Below, piece after piece: positions 43,294 to 52,249 of a stretch of DNA of 64,000 bases. How positions within the stretch are numbered: position 1 is the stretch's first letter; every line of letters begins with the position of its first letter. The stretch lies in NCBI GenBank assembly GCA_050951925.1, contig JBMNJZ010000001.1, forward strand, positions 1,116,001 through 1,180,000. The letters are read 5' to 3'. This DNA is from UBA1046 sp012511325. Lineage in GTDB: Bacteria; Bacillota; Clostridia; Saccharofermentanales; DTU023. The notes beneath the pieces are model-generated. The model saw nothing but the letters and a program-made list of their open reading frames with translations. It ran no database searches and was not told the origin of the DNA. Position numbers and translations under genes: made by a program.

Positions 43294-44403
43294 ATGCTGA
43301 TAAACGCAATGGGATTGATAGTTGCGGATCACGACCAGGTCCACCTGGGAGAGTTGACAGGGCCGAGAGCTTTGGCAGCAGTGCCCTTTGCCGGGCGCTA
43401 TCGCATCATTGACTTTATTCTCTCCAACATGGTCAACTCCGGCATCAGAACAGTCGGCGTCCTGGCCGAGACCAAATACCGCTCCCTAATGGATCATCTG
43501 GGTACCGGGGCTTCCTGGGATTTAGACAGGATGACGCAGCGACTGTTTATTCTGCCACCCTTTATTAATCAGAGTGTCATGCGCGGAGCTCAGACTTCAG
43601 ATCTGTCCGGTCTGTTAAATTATGTAGAGAACGGCAATCAGAAATATGTGGTCATTTCCGATAGCAATGTGATCATGAATGAACGTTATGAAAAGTTGTT
43701 TGAAGTACATGTCGAGTCAGGGGCAGAGATAACAGTTCTGTACAATAAGGACGGGGCGCGTTTCGGTTCTCCGGTTATCAGCCTGGAGCTGAGCGAGCAG
43801 GGCAGAATAGTAGACCTGCTGCTGGATGCCCCGCATCTGGCAAATGACAATAATTTCCTCGGGCTCTCTATTATCTCGCGCGATCTGTTTATAGAACTGC
43901 TGGAGGCAGCCATAGCCCGAGGTCACAACGAATTTACACAACTGACGCTACTGAGGATGTTCCCGGAACTGGATATCCGGGGCTGTGAGCATACCGGCTT
44001 TTCTCTGCGGATCAATTCAGTTGCTTCTTATTACAGCGCCAGTATGAGGCTGCTGGAAAGCAAGGTGCGCAATCATTTATTCCAACAGGAGCGACCGGTA
44101 TTTACCAAGGTTAAGAATGAAGCTCCTGCGGCATTCGTACCTGGCTGCAAAGCCAATAATCTGCTCTCATCAGACGGCTGCATCATCCGCGGCGATGTGT
44201 CTGACAGTGTTTTCTTCCGTGGCGTTGATATGGGCAAGCATAGTGTGGTCAGAAATTCGATCATCTTCCAGAATGTAGTGATTCAGGACGGTGTGATGCT
44301 TGAGCATGTTATTATTGACAAAGACTGCATTATTCGCAGCGGGGTTGAACTCAAGGGGCAGCCGGACTATCCTGTATTGATCGGCAAAGGCTCTCTGGTC
44401 TGA
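43294..44403 (+). CDS. glgD: Glucose-1-phosphate adenylyltransferase regulatory subunit GlgD
   Basis: 369 residues. Same fold as GlgC, with AAVPFAGRYRIIDFILSNMV, VISDSNVIMNERYEK and a C-terminal beta-helix (FFRGVDMGKHSVVRNSIIFQ). The nucleotide loop is degenerate: where GlgC has AGGQGTRLG this has ADHDQVHLG, so it is almost certainly not catalytic. In Bacillota such GlgD forms a heterotetramer with GlgC and raises its activity. The ATG follows glgC directly, with GGAGGTG in the last codons of glgC, so translation is coupled. Confidence 0.93.
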   Translation: MLINAMGLIVADHDQVHLGELTGPRALAAVPFAGRYRIIDFILSNMVNSGIRTVGVLAETKYRSLMDHLGTGASWDLDRMTQRLFILPPFINQSVMRGAQTSDLSGLLNYVENGNQKYVVISDSNVIMNERYEKLFEVHVESGAEITVLYNKDGARFGSPVISLELSEQGRIVDLLLDAPHLANDNNFLGLSIISRDLFIELLEAAIARGHNEFTQLTLLRMFPELDIRGCEHTGFSLRINSVASYYSASMRLLESKVRNHLFQQERPVFTKVKNEAPAAFVPGCKANNLLSSDGCIIRGDVSDSVFFRGVDMGKHSVVRNSIIFQNVVIQDGVMLEHVIIDKDCIIRSGVELKGQPDYPVLIGKGSLV

Positions 44404-44521
44404 TTTCTCCTGTATCGGGCCGGAGTATATTTGGTCTAACGGGGGATGGTCTTGAAAATATATGAAGCCTGAGCAAGTCAATATTTGCCGAGGTTGCTTC
44501 AGACAGTGAAAGGAAGGCACA

Positions 44522-46078
44522 ATGAAAATCCTTTTTGTTAGTTCTGAACTGAGTCCACTGGCTCATACAGGCGGCCTGGGCGATGTTGTCGCCGCTTTGC
44601 CGGCCGCCCTGCTGGAGACAGGCCATGATGCCCGTGTCATCATGCCGCTCTACCGTCAAATTAGGCTCATTTACGGGGATCAGCTTGAATTTATGCGCTG
44701 GACAATGATCCAACTCGGCTGGCGGACCATGTACAGCGGCCTCTACCGCCTGCAGGCGGGTGATGTTACGGTCTATCTGATCGACAATGAGTATTTTTTC
44801 GGCCATGACGATATTTATTTGGATTATTCCTTTGATATTGAGCGTTTCGCTTTTTTCCAGCGCGCCGTGCTGGAAGTACTCGGCGAGCCGCTGGATTTTC
44901 AGCCGGATATTTTGCATCTGAATGACTGGCAGGCAGCGATGATTCCGGTTCTTCTGGAGGCGCATTACCGGCCGCACGGTTACCATACCGGACTGAAGAC
45001 TGTTCTTACCATCCATAATCTGAAATACCAGGGAGTCCATGGCAGAGAGCAGCTGCGTGATCTGTTTGATCTGCCGGAGAGCTATTTTACAGATGAACTT
45101 ATTTTGAAAGACGGTGTGCCCAATTTCCTCAAGGCGGGCATTATCTTTTCTGATCGGATCACAACTGTCTCGCCGACTTATGCAGACGAAATACTTACTG
45201 ACTATTTTGGCGAAGGTCTGAATGGCGTATTGGCAGCGGAGAAAACTAAGCTCACAGGCATTCTGAACGGGATTGACACTGTCTCCTATGATCCGGCCGC
45301 AGATCCTGTCCTGTCCTGCAACTATGACGTCGCCACTTGGCTGAGCGGCAAGGCTATCTGCAAGAAATCACTCACGCGAGATCTGGGTTTGGCTGCAGTG
45401 GCAGATAATCCGCTTCTGGTTATGGTAACCAGGTTGACCCATCAAAAAGGCATTGATCTATTGTTGCGGATAGGCGATGAGCTGCTGGCTACGACTGAAG
45501 CCAATCTGGTCATCTTGGGCACCGGCGATGAAAATTATGAATTCCGCATTCGCGATCTTGCCGCTCGCCATCCTGATCAGATGAGAGCTCTGATCGAGTT
45601 CGACCCGGTAATGGCGCGTCAGCTCTACGCAGCCTCTGACCTGTTCCTGATGCCGTCCTTGTTTGAACCCTGCGGCCTTTCACAGATGATCGCCATGCGC
45701 TATGGCAGTCTGCCGGTGGTACGCCAGACGGGAGGACTGGCTGATACGGTTCAGCCATATAACAAGTACGATGGCAGCGGCAATGGTTTCGGTTTCCTCA
45801 ATATCAATGCCCATGAGCTTCTGTTCACGATCAAAGATGCCATTGATCTCTATGAAAATGATCCCGCCGCCTGGGCTTGCTTAGTCGAAACAGCCATGAC
45901 GGGTGATTATTCTTGGTTGCACTCTGCCCGTGAATATGTGGCTATCTACCAGGAAATTGTTCCTCAGAGTACTCCGGAAGGAGAGGAACAATTTGAAGAC
46001 CCTGAGCAACCGGAACAAACAGAAAAGCCGGGACGCAAAATAGGCAAAGGCCGCAGTGGCCGGAGCAATAATAAATAG
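44522..46078 (+). CDS. glgA: Glycogen synthase (ADP-glucose type, GT5)
   Basis: Adds glucose from ADP-glucose to growing alpha-1,4 chains. 518 residues. Seen: MKILFVSSELSPLAHTGGLGD at the N-terminus (ADP-glucose loop; the usual Lys before the Gly-Gly is His here), DILHLNDWQAAMIPVLL, TIHNLKYQG, TVSPTYADEI, MVTRLTHQKGIDLLLRI, and FLMPSLFEPCGLSQMIAMRYGS with RQTGGLADTV. A ~40-residue charged tail (GEEQFEDPEQPEQTEKPGRK) extends past the usual end. GAAAGGAAGG precedes the ATG, and the gene ends 2 nt before the next one. Confidence 0.95.
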   Translation: MKILFVSSELSPLAHTGGLGDVVAALPAALLETGHDARVIMPLYRQIRLIYGDQLEFMRWTMIQLGWRTMYSGLYRLQAGDVTVYLIDNEYFFGHDDIYLDYSFDIERFAFFQRAVLEVLGEPLDFQPDILHLNDWQAAMIPVLLEAHYRPHGYHTGLKTVLTIHNLKYQGVHGREQLRDLFDLPESYFTDELILKDGVPNFLKAGIIFSDRITTVSPTYADEILTDYFGEGLNGVLAAEKTKLTGILNGIDTVSYDPAADPVLSCNYDVATWLSGKAICKKSLTRDLGLAAVADNPLLVMVTRLTHQKGIDLLLRIGDELLATTEANLVILGTGDENYEFRIRDLAARHPDQMRALIEFDPVMARQLYAASDLFLMPSLFEPCGLSQMIAMRYGSLPVVRQTGGLADTVQPYNKYDGSGNGFGFLNINAHELLFTIKDAIDLYENDPAAWACLVETAMTGDYSWLHSAREYVAIYQEIVPQSTPEGEEQFEDPEQPEQTEKPGRKIGKGRSGRSNNK

Positions 46079-46080
46079 CT

Positions 46081-48183
46081 ATGAGGGCAGAACACAGATC
46101 CCGACTGGCAGTTTTCCGCCGGCCTTATGGCGCGGTGCCCTGCGGCACCAAAGTCAGGTTCCGAATCCATATTCAAGCTGCATCTGAGATGGTCAGAAGA
46201 GTCTGGCTCTGCTACAGCTATGGCCTTTACGATTTTTTCACGAATCGAGCCATCATGTTGGAAATAGCTGCGCCGAAGGCGGCCGCGTCCGGTCCCGGCA
46301 GGACTGTGTCGAAGAACGGTGAGGTCACGGCTGCCGACAGTACTTGGTATGAGATCAGTCTGACTATGCCCGCGGAGCCGGCTCTTTTCTTCTATTATTT
46401 CAGGATTGAAAGCCGGTTGGGTAAGAAATGGGCGATCCCTGCTCCCGGCTATCTGTCGGATACAATTATCATAGATCAGGAGCCGGAGGCATATAAGCAG
46501 GGACAAGCTTTCAAAGACCGCTGGCAGATAACGGTGCATGAGACAGATATTAAGCTGCCGGCTTGGCTGCCTGGGTCTGTTTTTTACCAGATCTTTCCTG
46601 ACCGCTTCGCCAGAGACCGGGACTTTGATCAGGAGAAATTGCAAAATCTCTGTGCTCTGCCGGAGCGCGTCTGCCATCAGGACTGGCGCGAGCCGGTTGA
46701 CTTTCGCGGCAAGCCGCAAACCGGCTATATCGCGGCCGATTTTTACGGCGGGACTCTGAACGGTATCAAGGAAAAGCTGCCTTATCTTCAAGAATTGGGA
46801 GTTAATGTCATCTATCTCAATCCAATCTTCAAAGCCAGATCCAATCATCGCTATGATACCGGCGACTACGAGCAAATCGATCCGCTGCTGGGTACTGAGC
46901 AAGACCTGGCTGAGCTATGCGGCGCGGCAGACAAATTAGGCATCCGCCTGATCCTGGATGGCGTCTTCAGCCATACCGGCGCTGACAGCCGTTATTTCAA
47001 TCTCTATGACCGCTATCCGGAGGCGGGAGCTGTCCAGGCGGCCAGAGACGGAGTGTATTCGCCCTGGAGCAGCTGGTTTGATCTCTGCTTTAATGGTGAC
47101 CGGGCTGTTTATGAGTCCTGGTGGGGTTTTGAAGAACTCCCAAATGTCAAAGAACAGGATCTCGGTTTTCAAGAATATATCGCCGGCCCCGGAGGCATCC
47201 TGCAAAAGTGGCTCGAGCTCGGTATTTCCGGCTGGCGACTGGATGTCTCCGATGAATTGCCCGACAGTTTTATCCGCGCCATACGCCAGCGTCTGGAGCA
47301 GGTTGAGCCGGAGGCGGTTCTTCTGGGCGAGGTCTGGGAAGATGCCAGTTGCAAACATAGTTATGGCAGTTACCGGGACTTTGCTTTCGGCAGAACACAT
47401 CATCAGCTGATGGGTTATCCGTTTCGTAAAGCTGTGATCGCCTATCTGCGCGGCGATCTGCCGGCGCAAGGACTGCTGCATGCTCTGGAAACTATCCGTG
47501 AGCATTATCCATTGCCGATTTTTTATGCCAATCTAAATCTTATTTCCAGTCACGATACCAAGCGAGCCATCACCGCCCTGGCCGGCGCTGATGGCAACTA
47601 TAGCCGGCAGCAGCAAAGTAAAATCAAGCTCAGCTCTGCCGAGAGAGCGCGGGGCGAGAGATTGCTGCAATTGGCCTATTTGATTCAGACCTGCTATCCG
47701 GGTTGCTCTGCCATCTATTACGGTGACGAGCGCAGTCTTGAAGGTTATTGCGATCCGTTTAACAGAGCTACTTTCCCTTGGCAGGAGTCGGAGCCGGAAC
47801 TGACTTCGGTTTTCCGCAGGTTGGGACAATTGCGGCGGAGCAATGTCCTGCGCAGCGGCTATTATCTGCCCTTATTGGCTCGCCGTGATGTCTTTATCTT
47901 TGGCCGCTATCTGCTGGACGGCCTTGATGTTTTCGGAGAGCCGGGCGAACAGAGCGCAATACTCTGTTTCATCAATCGGGGACAAGAGGAGCAAATACTT
48001 GATTTAGCGCAGTTTAGCGCTGAAATCATTGATAATATGGCTTTGGCCTCGGAGGCGGAACGGCAGGGAGCCGGACTTCTTCTAGAGACACTTGGAAAGT
48101 CGGATACCGCCGCTGCGAGCTTGACATTGCCGCCGCTATCAGGTCTACTTTGCCAGGATGGAAAGCTGAGCCGGATTATCTAA
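46081..48183 (+). CDS. GH13 alpha-glycosidase (cyclomaltodextrinase/neopullulanase type)
   Basis: 700 residues. Splits alpha-1,4 (and perhaps 1,6) bonds in maltodextrins, likely releasing sugars from stored glycogen or imported dextrins. An N-terminal beta domain (~1-150) is followed by FYQIFPDRFARDRDFD, VNVIYLNPIFKARSNHRYDT, ILDGVFSHTG, GWRLDVSDELP (nucleophile Asp), VLLGEVWEDAS (acid/base Glu) and LISSHDTKRA (third Asp). There is no signal peptide, so it is cytosolic. It starts 2 nt after glgA stops, so it belongs to the glycogen operon. Confidence 0.9.
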   Translation: MRAEHRSRLAVFRRPYGAVPCGTKVRFRIHIQAASEMVRRVWLCYSYGLYDFFTNRAIMLEIAAPKAAASGPGRTVSKNGEVTAADSTWYEISLTMPAEPALFFYYFRIESRLGKKWAIPAPGYLSDTIIIDQEPEAYKQGQAFKDRWQITVHETDIKLPAWLPGSVFYQIFPDRFARDRDFDQEKLQNLCALPERVCHQDWREPVDFRGKPQTGYIAADFYGGTLNGIKEKLPYLQELGVNVIYLNPIFKARSNHRYDTGDYEQIDPLLGTEQDLAELCGAADKLGIRLILDGVFSHTGADSRYFNLYDRYPEAGAVQAARDGVYSPWSSWFDLCFNGDRAVYESWWGFEELPNVKEQDLGFQEYIAGPGGILQKWLELGISGWRLDVSDELPDSFIRAIRQRLEQVEPEAVLLGEVWEDASCKHSYGSYRDFAFGRTHHQLMGYPFRKAVIAYLRGDLPAQGLLHALETIREHYPLPIFYANLNLISSHDTKRAITALAGADGNYSRQQQSKIKLSSAERARGERLLQLAYLIQTCYPGCSAIYYGDERSLEGYCDPFNRATFPWQESEPELTSVFRRLGQLRRSNVLRSGYYLPLLARRDVFIFGRYLLDGLDVFGEPGEQSAILCFINRGQEEQILDLAQFSAEIIDNMALASEAERQGAGLLLETLGKSDTAAASLTLPPLSGLLCQDGKLSRII

Positions 48184-48227
48184 CCTACGGCCGGATGGCC
48201 GTGGAAGCCAAAACCCTGGCAAACATC

Positions 48228-48233
48228 TATAAT
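48228..48233 (+). promoter_or_regulatory. Putative -10 box for the phosphofructokinase gene
   Basis: Perfect TATAAT about 95 bp before the gene, with no convincing -35. Just upstream ACGGCC-GGAT-GGCCGT (48187-48202) can form a hairpin without a T-run. Confidence 0.35.
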
Positions 48234-48327
48234 GAAATATTGAGAAAGAATAATAGCGTACCGTTACAGTTGCAGTTTATAGAAGACAGTTGCGACAGCA
48301 GCGCACGCAGGAGGTAGGAGGATAATA

Positions 48328-49581
48328 ATGACAGCCCTGAAAGGAAATCTGATTTTTGGCCAGTCGGGCGGACCGACCGCGGTAATCAACTCCAGTGCCG
48401 CAGGAGTTTTCGAGGAGGCTTTGAAGCATCCTGATATTATCGGCAAAGTCTATGGCGCGGCCCACGGTATCGTCGGGATTTTGCAGGAAAATTTTTATGA
48501 CATCGGTCAGGAGGAGCCGGAGGAGCTGAAACTCCTGCTGGGCACACCTTCATCTATTCTGGGCAGTTGCCGGTATAAATTGGCCGATCCTGCCGAGGAT
48601 GACACTGATTATAAAAAGATTTTGGAAGTTTTCCGCAAATATAATATCCGCTATTTTCTCTATAATGGCGGCAATGACTCCATGGATACCTGCGACAAGA
48701 TCGCTAACTATCTGGATCAGCACGGTTATGAATGCCGGGTCATCGGTGTGCCGAAGACTATAGACAACGACCTTTGGGGTACAGATCATTGTCCCGGTTT
48801 TGGCTCGGCTGCCAAATTCGTTGCCACTACCACGATGGAAGTATTCCTCGATTCCCGGGTATATGACCGCGGTATGATCATTGTGCTCGAAGTCATGGGG
48901 CGTCATGCCGGCTGGCTGGCAGCTGCTACCGCTCTGGCCCAGGTCAAGGGCTATGGCCCGGATCTGATTTATTTGCCGGAGCGCAGCTTTGATTTGGAAA
49001 GGATGCTTGAGGATGTCAGAGAGATCTATGACAAAAACAAGAATGTTATGGTTGCCGTTTCCGAAGGCGTTCAAACTGCAGACGGGCGCTTCATTCCGGA
49101 GCTGGTAAGCGAAGTGGCTGTTGATGCTTTCGGTCATAAGCAACTTGGTGGCGCGGCTCAAGTTTTGGCTGATTATCTGTCGTCCGAGCTCAAGGCCAAG
49201 AACCGGGGGATCGAGCTGTCATTGCTGCAGCGCAGTGCCTCGCATATAGCGTCGGGCAGAGATATAGAGGAAGCCTATCGAGTCGGCGCTGAATCGGTTC
49301 AGGCGGCGCTGGCCGGAGCCACTGATGTCATGCTGGCTTTCCGCCGCTGCGACGGCGCCGACTACCGGATTGAGACTTTCCGGATGCCCTTGGCTGAGGT
49401 TGCCAATAAAGAGAAGACCGTGCCGCAAGAATGGATCAACGAAGCCGGTAACGGCCTCACATCCGAATATATTGATTATGCTCTGCCTCTGATCCAGGGC
49501 GAGCCCAAACAGGTTAAAGTTGATGGCTTGCCGCGCTTTGCGCGTTTGCGCAAAGTTCAGGCCGGCAGACCGGGTCAATAA
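48328..49581 (+). CDS. 6-phosphofructokinase, PPi-type signature
   Basis: 417 residues. Converts fructose-6-phosphate to the 1,6-bisphosphate. Seen: LIFGQSGGPTAVINSS, LYNGGNDSMDT (phosphoryl-donor loop), GVPKTIDNDLWGTDHCPGFG, and VLEVMGRHAGWLAA. The Lys in PKTIDND (ATP enzymes have Gly) and the Asn-Asp after the Gly-Gly (ATP enzymes have GGDGS) are features of pyrophosphate-dependent PFKs, which can also run in reverse. The donor is inferred from these residues. GGAGGTAGGAGG precedes the ATG. It sits just after the glycogen cluster with its own likely promoter. Confidence 0.9.
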   Translation: MTALKGNLIFGQSGGPTAVINSSAAGVFEEALKHPDIIGKVYGAAHGIVGILQENFYDIGQEEPEELKLLLGTPSSILGSCRYKLADPAEDDTDYKKILEVFRKYNIRYFLYNGGNDSMDTCDKIANYLDQHGYECRVIGVPKTIDNDLWGTDHCPGFGSAAKFVATTTMEVFLDSRVYDRGMIIVLEVMGRHAGWLAAATALAQVKGYGPDLIYLPERSFDLERMLEDVREIYDKNKNVMVAVSEGVQTADGRFIPELVSEVAVDAFGHKQLGGAAQVLADYLSSELKAKNRGIELSLLQRSASHIASGRDIEEAYRVGAESVQAALAGATDVMLAFRRCDGADYRIETFRMPLAEVANKEKTVPQEWINEAGNGLTSEYIDYALPLIQGEPKQVKVDGLPRFARLRKVQAGRPGQ

Positions 49582-49587
49582 TTATCA

Positions 49588-49652
49588 GGCTCCGTCTCGG
49601 TTGATATAGCAGCACCGGATACGCCGAGGTAGCTGCAATCTGAGGCGGAGCC
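49588..49652 (+). ncRNA. Long two-step hairpin between the PFK and ornithine cyclodeaminase-like genes
   Basis: GGCTCCGTCTC (49588-49598) pairs with GAGGCGGAGCC (49642-49652) over 11 positions with one G-U. Inside it GCAGC-ACC (49609-49616) pairs with GGT-A-GCTGC (49628-49636) around an 11-nt loop. No T-run follows, and the ribosome binding site CGGAGG of the next gene lies 4 nt past the stem. It may be a terminator variant, a processing site or a leader switch. Confidence 0.45.
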
Positions 49653-49667
49653 CTTTCGGAGGTTAAA

Positions 49668-50642
49668 ATGCTGATTCTAAACGAACATGATCTGAGAAAA
49701 CTGGTGAGCTGGCCGCAGATGATTGACTTTGTCGAGGAGGCATACCGGATTTTTGCCCGCGGTGAGTTTCTGATGCCCGACCGTTTGACTGTCACACGCG
49801 GCAGAGACACGATTGCTTTCATGCCTTGTTTTACCAATGAAATCTTCGGCACTAAATTTCTGACGCTTTTTCTTGATAATCCGGCGAAAGGTTATCCCTA
49901 TCTGGACGGTCTGATGTTCCTCAACGATCTCGACAACGGTAAGACGCTGTCGATTATGGACGGGCGCTATCTGACGGCACTTCGCACCGGAGCTGTCGGC
50001 GGTGTCGGTGTCAGGCATTTGTCCCGTCCGGATTGTAAAACAGCGGGTGTGATCGGGGCCGGACAGCAGGGATTCACTCAGGCTATCTATGCGGCCCATG
50101 CCCGGAATTTGGAGCGCCTATACCTATATGACGCCTTCGATAAAGACTGGCCGAAATATATTGCTCGCCTGAAGAGAGAAATTGATCAGCGTGATCTGGA
50201 GATTTTTGTCTGCGGGTCAGGCGAGGAGTTGGTAGAAAAAAGTGAAATCATCATTACGGCGACGCCGGCGGAAACTCCGGTTCTGCCTGATGATCCTGAA
50301 ATGCTGCGCGGGAAATGCATTGTCGCGATTGGTTCCTATAAGCATGAGATGCGCGAGATCCCTGACAGCATCTGGCTACTGCTTGACAAAGTCTATATCG
50401 AGCTGCCCTTTGCTCTGGAAGAAACAGGAGATCTCTACTATCCGCTGCAGGAAGGCCTTTTTACAGAAGATCAGGTGCGCTATATCGGCGATCTGCTGGA
50501 GGAGGGAACAGAAGTCTATCCGCAGGCGGGTGAGACCACCTTCTTCAAATCGGTCGGCATGGGCATCCTGGATCTCCATGTAGCTCGAAAGCTTTATGAA
50601 CTGGCGGTGGAACGAGACATCGGCCAGAAAGTCAAGTTCTAG
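49668..50642 (+). CDS. Ornithine cyclodeaminase / mu-crystallin family protein
   Basis: 324 residues. NAD(P)-binding oxidoreductase-like fold. Seen: LNEHDLRKLVSWPQMIDFVE at the N-terminus, GTKFLTLFLDNP, DLDNGKTLSIMDGRYLTALR, TGAVGGVGVRHLSRPD and the dinucleotide loop GVIGAGQQG near residue 126. Members cyclise ornithine to proline, reduce cyclic imines or act on N-substituted amino acids, and the substrate cannot be set from sequence alone. CGGAGG lies 7 nt before the ATG. A strong hairpin lies directly upstream and a bidirectional terminator downstream, so the gene forms its own unit. Confidence 0.88.
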   Translation: MLILNEHDLRKLVSWPQMIDFVEEAYRIFARGEFLMPDRLTVTRGRDTIAFMPCFTNEIFGTKFLTLFLDNPAKGYPYLDGLMFLNDLDNGKTLSIMDGRYLTALRTGAVGGVGVRHLSRPDCKTAGVIGAGQQGFTQAIYAAHARNLERLYLYDAFDKDWPKYIARLKREIDQRDLEIFVCGSGEELVEKSEIIITATPAETPVLPDDPEMLRGKCIVAIGSYKHEMREIPDSIWLLLDKVYIELPFALEETGDLYYPLQEGLFTEDQVRYIGDLLEEGTEVYPQAGETTFFKSVGMGILDLHVARKLYELAVERDIGQKVKF

Positions 50643-50693
50643 TTTAACTTCTCTAGACAAAAATTTAGCTGACAATTGAAATGGGAAGTATTG

Positions 50694-50729
50694 AAAAAGT
50701 CCCGCAACCCATAGGTTGCGGGACTTTTT
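50694..50729. terminator. Bidirectional terminator between the cyclodeaminase-like gene and tRNA-Leu
   Basis: AAAAAGTCCCGCAACC-CATA-GGTTGCGGGACTTTTT: a perfect 16-position stem with a 4-nt loop, A-run and T-run. It ends the gene on the left (+) and tRNA-Leu on the right (-); its end abuts the encoded CCA. Confidence 0.95.
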
Positions 50730-50811
50730 GGTGCGGTCGGTGGGAATCGAACCCACACGGTCCCCCACACGCCCCTCAAGCGTGCGCGTCTGCCAGTTCC
50801 GCCACGACCGC
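50729..50811 (-). tRNA. tRNA-Leu (anticodon GAG)
   Basis: Class II tRNA of 83 nt on the minus strand: acceptor GCGGTCG/CGACCGC, anticodon stem CACGC/GCGTG with loop TTGAGGG, long variable arm, T-loop TTCGATT, discriminator A, encoded CCA. Confidence 0.97.
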
Positions 50812-50826
50812 CTATGTGGCTTTTGT

Positions 50827-50855
50827 ATTATGGCAAAAGGCATCTCAAATGTCAA
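50827..50855 (-). promoter_or_regulatory. Promoter of tRNA-Leu
   Basis: Minus strand TTGACA (complement of 50850-50855), 17 bp, CATAAT (complement of 50827-50832), close to the tRNA 5' end. Confidence 0.75.
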
Positions 50856-50905
50856 TTGACCGGCAGAAAGTCCTATCAGATAATCTGCGCAAAGTTTCCG
50901 AATAT

Positions 50906-50933
50906 TTGATACACCTGATTAGTTGCGTATAAT
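50906..50933 (+). promoter_or_regulatory. Promoter of the M20 peptidase gene
   Basis: TTGATA (50906-50911), 16 bp, perfect TATAAT (50928-50933). The gene starts 125 nt later, leaving a leader in which no clear structure was noticed. Confidence 0.6.
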
Positions 50934-51057
50934 TGTAGAATAGAACGAGGCCATATCTTCAGTCTTGCCGGGGCTGCTTGCAGGGCAGATCCGCAAGGGA
51001 CCGGGGCCAGGCTCATCTCTGCTTTAATTTGAAAGTTTTAGTTTGAAAGGACTGAAT

Positions 51058-52215
51058 ATGCCTGTGATCAAAAATATTGTTGCGGAACAAAGAGATAATC
51101 TGCGAGCGACCAGACGCTATTTGCATCAGCATCCTGAATTATCGGGCGCAGAAGAAAACACTTTGGCTCTGATTAAAGCCAGACTGGCGGAATACGGTCT
51201 GCCGCTGGTTTACCAGGCTGATGGACAGGGTCTGGTGGCGAAACTCACCGGACCGGCAGGTGGCAGGGTGCTGGCCTTTAGGGCGGATATGGATGCTCTG
51301 CCGCTGACCGATATGAAAGATGTGCCCTATGCCTCCTGTAATCCCGGGGTCATGCATGCCTGCGGGCATGACGGACATACGGCAATTTTGCTGTCTTTGG
51401 CCGAAGTATTGTCTGCCCATCCGGAACTGGTGCAGGGGGATATATATTTCATTTTCCAGCAACATGAGGAGAAACTGCCGGGAGGAGCTAAAGGCATTGC
51501 CGCGAGTGGTGTTTTGGATAGAGTGGATGCCGTTTACGGTCTGCATTTATGGACATTCATACCCTATGGTGAAGTCGGTATTTGTCCTGAAAAATGTATG
51601 GCTGCCACAGATGCATTTACAGTTGAGCTGATTGGCAGGGGCGGTCATGGGGCAGCGCCCCACAAGACTGTTGATGCCTTGGTGCTGGGGGCTCATATTG
51701 TTCAGGCACTGCAATATGTCCTCAGCCGCTTCAAGGATCCGCTGGAACCGGCTGTGCTCAGCATCGGCAAATTCAATTCCGGCAGCAGTTTCAATATTAT
51801 TGCCGAGAAGGCAGTTTTGGAAGGCATTACCCGTCACTTTGATGAAGGAACCAGAAAACTAATCAGAGAGAGAATTGAACAGACAGTAGCCGGTGCCTGC
51901 CGTATGTTCGGCGCCGACTATAATTATGTGTATGAAGATGGTTTTCCGCCTGTTATCAATTATCCCGGAGAAGTTGAACGTGTTGTCGAGGCAGTTAGTC
52001 ATATTAGTGAGGCTAAGGCTGTCACGCTGCCGCCGCAGATGATAAGTGAGGATTTCTCCTATTTTCTGCAACGCAAAAAAGGCTGTTTTTTCTTTGTTGG
52101 CGCCGCCAATGAGGAGCAGGGTATAATCTACCCGCACCATCATTCTCGTTTTGACCTGGATGAGCGCTCACTGGAGATCGGCCTGGAAATATTCTTGCGC
52201 CTTTGCCGGCAGTGA
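51058..52215 (+). CDS. M20 family amidohydrolase / peptidase
   Basis: 385 residues from ATG 51058 (AAAGGA 7 nt upstream; the TTG at 51043 is less likely). Dinuclear metal hydrolase of the aminoacylase/IAA-amino-acid-hydrolase group. Seen: LRATRRYLHQHPELSGAEEN, LAFRADMDALPL, MHACGHDGHTAILL with the first metal ligands, FIFQQHEEKLPGGAKG with the catalytic Glu, AVYGLHLWT, GRGGHGAAPHKTVDA (lid domain His) and HHHSRFDLDE (last ligand). Likely cleaves an N-acyl group or amide from an amino acid; the exact substrate is not known. It is followed after 34 nt by yigZ. Confidence 0.92.
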   Translation: MPVIKNIVAEQRDNLRATRRYLHQHPELSGAEENTLALIKARLAEYGLPLVYQADGQGLVAKLTGPAGGRVLAFRADMDALPLTDMKDVPYASCNPGVMHACGHDGHTAILLSLAEVLSAHPELVQGDIYFIFQQHEEKLPGGAKGIAASGVLDRVDAVYGLHLWTFIPYGEVGICPEKCMAATDAFTVELIGRGGHGAAPHKTVDALVLGAHIVQALQYVLSRFKDPLEPAVLSIGKFNSGSSFNIIAEKAVLEGITRHFDEGTRKLIRERIEQTVAGACRMFGADYNYVYEDGFPPVINYPGEVERVVEAVSHISEAKAVTLPPQMISEDFSYFLQRKKGCFFFVGAANEEQGIIYPHHHSRFDLDERSLEIGLEIFLRLCRQ

Positions 52216-52249
52216 ACGCTTAGTAAACGATTCAGGATAGAATAGTAGC

